Positions 60,793 through 64,000 of a DNA stretch of 64,000 nucleotides are shown one piece after another. Position 1 is the stretch's first letter; every line of letters begins with the position of its first letter. The stretch spans positions 1,116,001 to 1,180,000 of the forward strand of contig CAVWJJ010000002.1 of assembly GCA_963755395.1 (NCBI GenBank), given 5' to 3'. The DNA is from DAHVFK01 sp963755395 (lineage in GTDB: Bacteria > Pseudomonadota > Gammaproteobacteria > Burkholderiales > SG8-39). The notes below the pieces were generated by a model. The model searched no databases. It saw only the letters and a list, made by a program, of their open reading frames with translations, and was not told the DNA's origin. A program made the translations under genes and the position numbers.

Positions 60793-61634
60793 CGGTTCGG
60801 CTGAGCGCATTGCTCGGCGACTACCCGGTCACGCGCGCGCTGAAGGAGGGGCGCGTGCGCTCGCCGAGCGTGAGCCTCGATTTCGCCCAGGTCGCGACGC
60901 CTGCGTCGGCGTTCAAGCGCGTAGTGCGCGGTCTGGAGTTCGACGTCGCCGAGCTGGCGCTGGTGACCTTCCTGATGGCGAAGGATCGCGGCGCGCCGCT
61001 CGCGCTGCTGCCCGCGGTGGTCGTCGCGCGGTTCCAGCACCCGCTGCTGGTGAGGGACGCGTCGCGCGCGGCGCTCGCGCCGCGCGAGCTCGAAGGCAGG
61101 CGGGTCGGCGTGCGCTCGTACTCGGTCACCACCGGAATGTGGATGCGCAGCATCCTGGCCGAGGATCACGGCGTCGATTGCGCGCGCGTGAACTGGGTGA
61201 CGTTCGAGGACGCGCACGTCGCGGATTTCCGCGACCCGCCCGGCGTCGAGCGCGCGCCGGCGGGGAAGGACATGCTCGCGATGCTGCTCGCGGGCGAGCT
61301 CGACGCGGCGATCGTCGCCGAGCGCGCGCTGCCAGACCCGCGGCTCGCGAGCATGATCCTGGACCCGGCGGCGGCTGCCGACGCGTGGCGCGCGACGCAT
61401 CGCGCGCTGCAGATCAACCATATGGTCGTGGTGAAGCAATCGCTCGCGCGCTCCGAGCCGGACGCCGTGCGCGAGGTCTACCGCCTGCTGGCTGAAAGCC
61501 GGCAAGCGGCGGGCGCGCCGGAGCTGAACCCGTTCGGCTGGGAGGCGAACCGGCGCAATCTCGAGCTGGCGATCGAGCAGACCTGGCGCCAGGGGCTGAT
61601 TGCTCAGCGCTACACTGTCGACGGGCTTTTATGA
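60789..61634 (+). CDS. 4,5-dihydroxyphthalate decarboxylase-like/periplasmic-binding-fold protein
   Basis: This 281-residue protein has the periplasmic-binding-protein-like fold without a signal peptide. RLSALLGDYPVTRALKEGRV and FKRVVRGLEFDVAELALVTFLMAKD are typical of the family annotated as 4,5-dihydroxyphthalate decarboxylase. PVVVARFQHPLLVRD is replaced by AVVVARFQHPLLVRD here, and GVRSYSVTTGMWMRSILAEDHGVD follows. ATG overlaps the VOC stop. In phthalate degradation this enzyme yields protocatechuate, which fits the ligJ gene that follows, but many homologues act on other substrates. Confidence 0.72.
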   Translation: MTVRLSALLGDYPVTRALKEGRVRSPSVSLDFAQVATPASAFKRVVRGLEFDVAELALVTFLMAKDRGAPLALLPAVVVARFQHPLLVRDASRAALAPRELEGRRVGVRSYSVTTGMWMRSILAEDHGVDCARVNWVTFEDAHVADFRDPPGVERAPAGKDMLAMLLAGELDAAIVAERALPDPRLASMILDPAAAADAWRATHRALQINHMVVVKQSLARSEPDAVREVYRLLAESRQAAGAPELNPFGWEANRRNLELAIEQTWRQGLIAQRYTVDGLL

Positions 61635-62653
61635 TCATCGATTGCCACGGCCACTACACCACCGCGCCCAAGGCGCTGGAAGAGTACCGCCAGCGCCAGC
61701 TCGCCGATTTCGGCACGCCGCGCTGGACACCGCAGAAGGGCGCAATCTCGATCAGCGACGACCAGATCCGCGAAAGCCTCGAATCGGCGCAGCTGCGCAT
61801 GCAGCGCGAGCGCGGCACCGACCTGACGATCTTCTCGCCGCGCGCGAGCGCGATGGGCCACCACCTCGGCGACGCGACGGCGAACCGCTTCTGGTCGGAG
61901 CACTGCAACGAGCTGATCCACAGGGTGTGCATGCTCTACCCGGAAAACTTCATCGGCGTGTGCCAGCTGCCGCAGGCCCCCAGGGTGCGGCCGGATAATT
62001 GCATCGCCGAGCTCGAGCGCTGCGTACAAGAGTTCGGTTTCATCGGCTGCAACCTTAATCCGGATCCCTCAGGCGGCTACTGGACCGACCCGCCGCTGAC
62101 CGACCGCTGGTGGTATCCGCTGTACGAGAGGATGGTCGAGCTCGAGGTTCCGGCCATGGTCCACGTCAGCGGCTCGTGCAACCCGAACTTCCACGCCACC
62201 GGGGCGCACTACATCAACGCCGATACCACCGCGTTCATGCAGCTGCTCACCTCCGATCTGTTCAAGGACTTCCCGACGCTGAAGTTCGTCATCCCGCACG
62301 GCGGCGGCGCGGTGCCCTACCACTGGGGGCGCTACCGCGGCCTGGCGCAGGACATGGGGCGGCCGCCGCTCAGGGAGCTGCTGCTCGACAACGTCTTCTT
62401 CGATACCTGCGTCTACCACCGGCCCGGGATCGAGCTGCTGCTGAAGGTGATCCCGGCCGACAACATCCTGTTCGCCTCCGAAATGGTCGGCGCGGTGCGC
62501 GGCATCGACCCCGAGAGCGGGCACCACTACGACGACACCAAGCGATACCTCGACTCGATCGACTGGCTCGGCGCCGCCGAGCGCGAGAAGATCTTTCAGC
62601 GCAACGTCGAAAGGGTCTATCCACGCCTGGTTGCGCGCGCTCGTCTGGCATAG
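61631..62653 (+). CDS. ligJ: 4-oxalomesaconate hydratase-like amidohydrolase (LigJ)
   Basis: This 340-residue amidohydrolase-superfamily protein matches LigJ, the hydratase of the protocatechuate 4,5-cleavage (and gallate) pathway, in length and motifs. MIIDCHGHYTTAP supplies the HxH metal site, PALVHVSG-like VPAMVHVSGSCN the next His, and FVIPHGGGAVPYHWGRYRG another conserved segment; ILFASEMVGAVRGIDP lies near the end. LigJ converts 4-oxalomesaconate to 4-carboxy-4-hydroxy-2-oxoadipate. The start overlaps the upstream stop. No ligAB dioxygenase is in the window. Confidence 0.85.
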   Translation: MIIDCHGHYTTAPKALEEYRQRQLADFGTPRWTPQKGAISISDDQIRESLESAQLRMQRERGTDLTIFSPRASAMGHHLGDATANRFWSEHCNELIHRVCMLYPENFIGVCQLPQAPRVRPDNCIAELERCVQEFGFIGCNLNPDPSGGYWTDPPLTDRWWYPLYERMVELEVPAMVHVSGSCNPNFHATGAHYINADTTAFMQLLTSDLFKDFPTLKFVIPHGGGAVPYHWGRYRGLAQDMGRPPLRELLLDNVFFDTCVYHRPGIELLLKVIPADNILFASEMVGAVRGIDPESGHHYDDTKRYLDSIDWLGAAEREKIFQRNVERVYPRLVARARLA

Positions 62654-62703
62654 GCGAGGGGGACGGCGTACGATTGCCTCATCGGGCAGGAGGTACGCAC
62701 ACC

Positions 62704-64000
62704 ATGTGGAAGCCGGGGCGGCGGGCGCAGGACGAGGCGCCGTTCGACAACGCCGCGCAGCTCCGGTTCATCATCGACAACATCCCGGCAATGTCGGTCG
62801 CGTACGACGAGAACCTGCGCTGCTTGTTCGCCAACCGGCGATTTGCTGAGCGCTTTGGTCACACCCCCGCGAGCATCGTCGGCAGGCACTTGCGCGAGAT
62901 TATCGGCGAGGTTCCGTTTCAGGAGGTCAAGCAGTACTTCGACCAGGTTCTTGAGGGCCATCCCACCAGCTACAAGCGCACGCAGGTCCTCGATAGCGGC
63001 GAGTTGCGCTACCTGGAAGTGGAGTTGATTCCGCACATCGGGCGCGACGGCATCAGCCGTGGGCTGTTCGCCGTCACGACCGACGTCACCGAGCGCAGGC
63101 GTGAGGAGCGACTGCGTGTTCTCGGTCTCTTGGTGGGGAACGTCATCGCCGACGCGGACAGCAGCGCGGACGCAATCCACGCGGTGATCCGTGCGATCTG
63201 CGAGTCCGAGGGCTGGGACTGCGGCCGCTACTTCCAGCGGCTGGGCGTCAGGACCGGTCTACGCCTGGCGGAATCCTGGGGGATCGAGGACTCCGAGATC
63301 CAGCAATTCCTCGAGCGCTCCAGGAACATCGAATATCTGCCGGGAGAGAGTCTCATTGGTCAGGTATGGGACTCGGGTGAGGCGAAGTGGGTGCCGTATG
63401 TAGGTCAGGATGAGAGCGCACTGCGCAAGACGTATTCACCGGGGCTTGGTGCAGGCGGCGCTTTCATCTTTCCGGTGAAGAGCCAGGGCGAAGTGATCGG
63501 CGTGCTGACGTTCAATAGCCACGAGACGCGCGCACCCGATGAGCAGCTGCTGCAAGTTATCCTCAACATCGGAGGTCAGATCGGCGAGTTCCTGCAGCGC
63601 AAGCACGCCGAGGAGCAATTGCGTGAAAGCGAGGCGCGCTATCGCAGTCTGACGGACCTGGCAGCGGATATCTATTGGGAGCAGGACGCGCAATTCCGAT
63701 TCACAAGAATCTCCGGTGGGAACAGTGAACTAGTTGCCGCCACCCAAGGCTTTATCGGCAAGCCGCGCTGGGAATGCGGATACCAGAACCTGGGGGAGGC
63801 GGATTGGGCGGCGCACCGCGCGCTGCTCGATGCGCGACAGGCCTTCCACGATCTCGAGTTGTACAGGGCGACCGAGGATGGCGGTCGCATCTGGGCCAGC
63901 GTGAGCGGTGCGCCCATGTTCGACGTTCGAGGAGCCTTCCTGGGCTATCGCGGTGTGGGTCGAATTATTACCGAGCGCAAGCGGACTGATCAGCTCCTGA
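62704..64000 (+). CDS. PAS-GAF-PAS sensor protein (continues past window end)
   Basis: The reading frame from ATG 62704 stays open to the end of the window (about 432 codons). The first PAS domain is LRFIIDNIPAMSVAYDENLRCLFANRRFAERFG, ending in GLFAVTTDVTERRREE. A GAF domain follows (IHAVIRAICESEGWDCGRYFQRLG... SLIGQVWDSGEAKWVPYV... GAFIFPVKSQGEVIGVLTFNSHE). A second PAS begins LRESEARYRSLTDLAADIYWEQD and ends in GVGRIITERKRTDQL. The output domain, probably a histidine kinase, GGDEF or EAL module, lies outside. No signal peptide or membrane segment is seen. Confidence 0.88.
   Translation, partial: MWKPGRRAQDEAPFDNAAQLRFIIDNIPAMSVAYDENLRCLFANRRFAERFGHTPASIVGRHLREIIGEVPFQEVKQYFDQVLEGHPTSYKRTQVLDSGELRYLEVELIPHIGRDGISRGLFAVTTDVTERRREERLRVLGLLVGNVIADADSSADAIHAVIRAICESEGWDCGRYFQRLGVRTGLRLAESWGIEDSEIQQFLERSRNIEYLPGESLIGQVWDSGEAKWVPYVGQDESALRKTYSPGLGAGGAFIFPVKSQGEVIGVLTFNSHETRAPDEQLLQVILNIGGQIGEFLQRKHAEEQLRESEARYRSLTDLAADIYWEQDAQFRFTRISGGNSELVAATQGFIGKPRWECGYQNLGEADWAAHRALLDARQAFHDLELYRATEDGGRIWASVSGAPMFDVRGAFLGYRGVGRIITERKRTDQLL

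Overview
The window is GC-rich, densely packed chromosomal DNA from a proteobacterium. A betaproteobacterium is most likely, judging by the LivKHMGF and TRAP uptake systems, the DUF3563-like protein, the gshA type and the aromatic catabolism genes; this is inference, since no rRNA or tRNA gene is present. Genes sit in short operons with many ATGA/GTGA overlaps. Single-base, mostly +1 frameshifts break several otherwise well-conserved genes (RND pump, lyase, nitrile hydratase-like subunit, ybhF, mutS). This pattern points to consensus errors in a draft or metagenome assembly rather than to genuine gene decay.

Layout. 1-3.2 kb: a minus-strand tripartite efflux operon (outer-membrane factor, adaptor, RND pump cut by the window edge). 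3.3-15.8 kb: acyl-CoA and aromatic metabolism, with an MFS/acyl-CoA dehydrogenase/SDR operon, a TonB receptor, maleylacetate reductase plus MFS carrier, an acyl-CoA ligase, a small monooxygenase-fold protein, an amidase and a fumarase/aspartase-superfamily lyase. 15.9-19.9 kb: a visibly lower-GC island that I read as an integron gene-cassette array without an integrase (CALIN type). It has four attC sites, one split by an IS3-family element, and carries a four-helix membrane protein, two small unknown proteins and an alpha/beta hydrolase. 20-22 kb: an MDR dehydrogenase and a VOC-like protein. 22.1-25.8 kb: a six-gene operon joining a cobalt-type, three-polypeptide nitrile hydratase/thiocyanate hydrolase-like enzyme to the 5-oxoprolinase genes pxpBCA. 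25.8-30.7 kb: an OYE-type flavin reductase, gshA, PPK2, rhomboid and BON genes. 30.7-37 kb: a ybhGFSR-type ABC export operon and a GH100-like glycosidase.

37-45.9 kb is a coherent catabolic block. It holds a Liv-type ABC importer, a MarR regulator and a feruloyl-CoA synthase/thiolase/SDR operon. The importer and the ligase operon have near-identical promoters (TTGACC, 17 bp, TATAAC) that overlap the same operator-like sequence, so both are probably repressed by this MarR protein and induced by an aromatic acid or its CoA ester. 45.9-54.4 kb holds a thioredoxin-TPR protein, ferredoxin, a lipoprotein, a thioesterase, an HD-GYP regulator, an acyl-CoA synthetase, TatD and a TRAP transporter. 54.6-57.2 kb is mutS, with about seven indels. 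57.2-64 kb holds small hypotheticals, a PAS-EAL protein with a degenerate active site, a decayed Ser/Thr kinase, a VOC/dihydroxyphthalate-decarboxylase-like/ligJ operon for protocatechuate 4,5-cleavage, and a PAS-GAF-PAS sensor that runs off the end.
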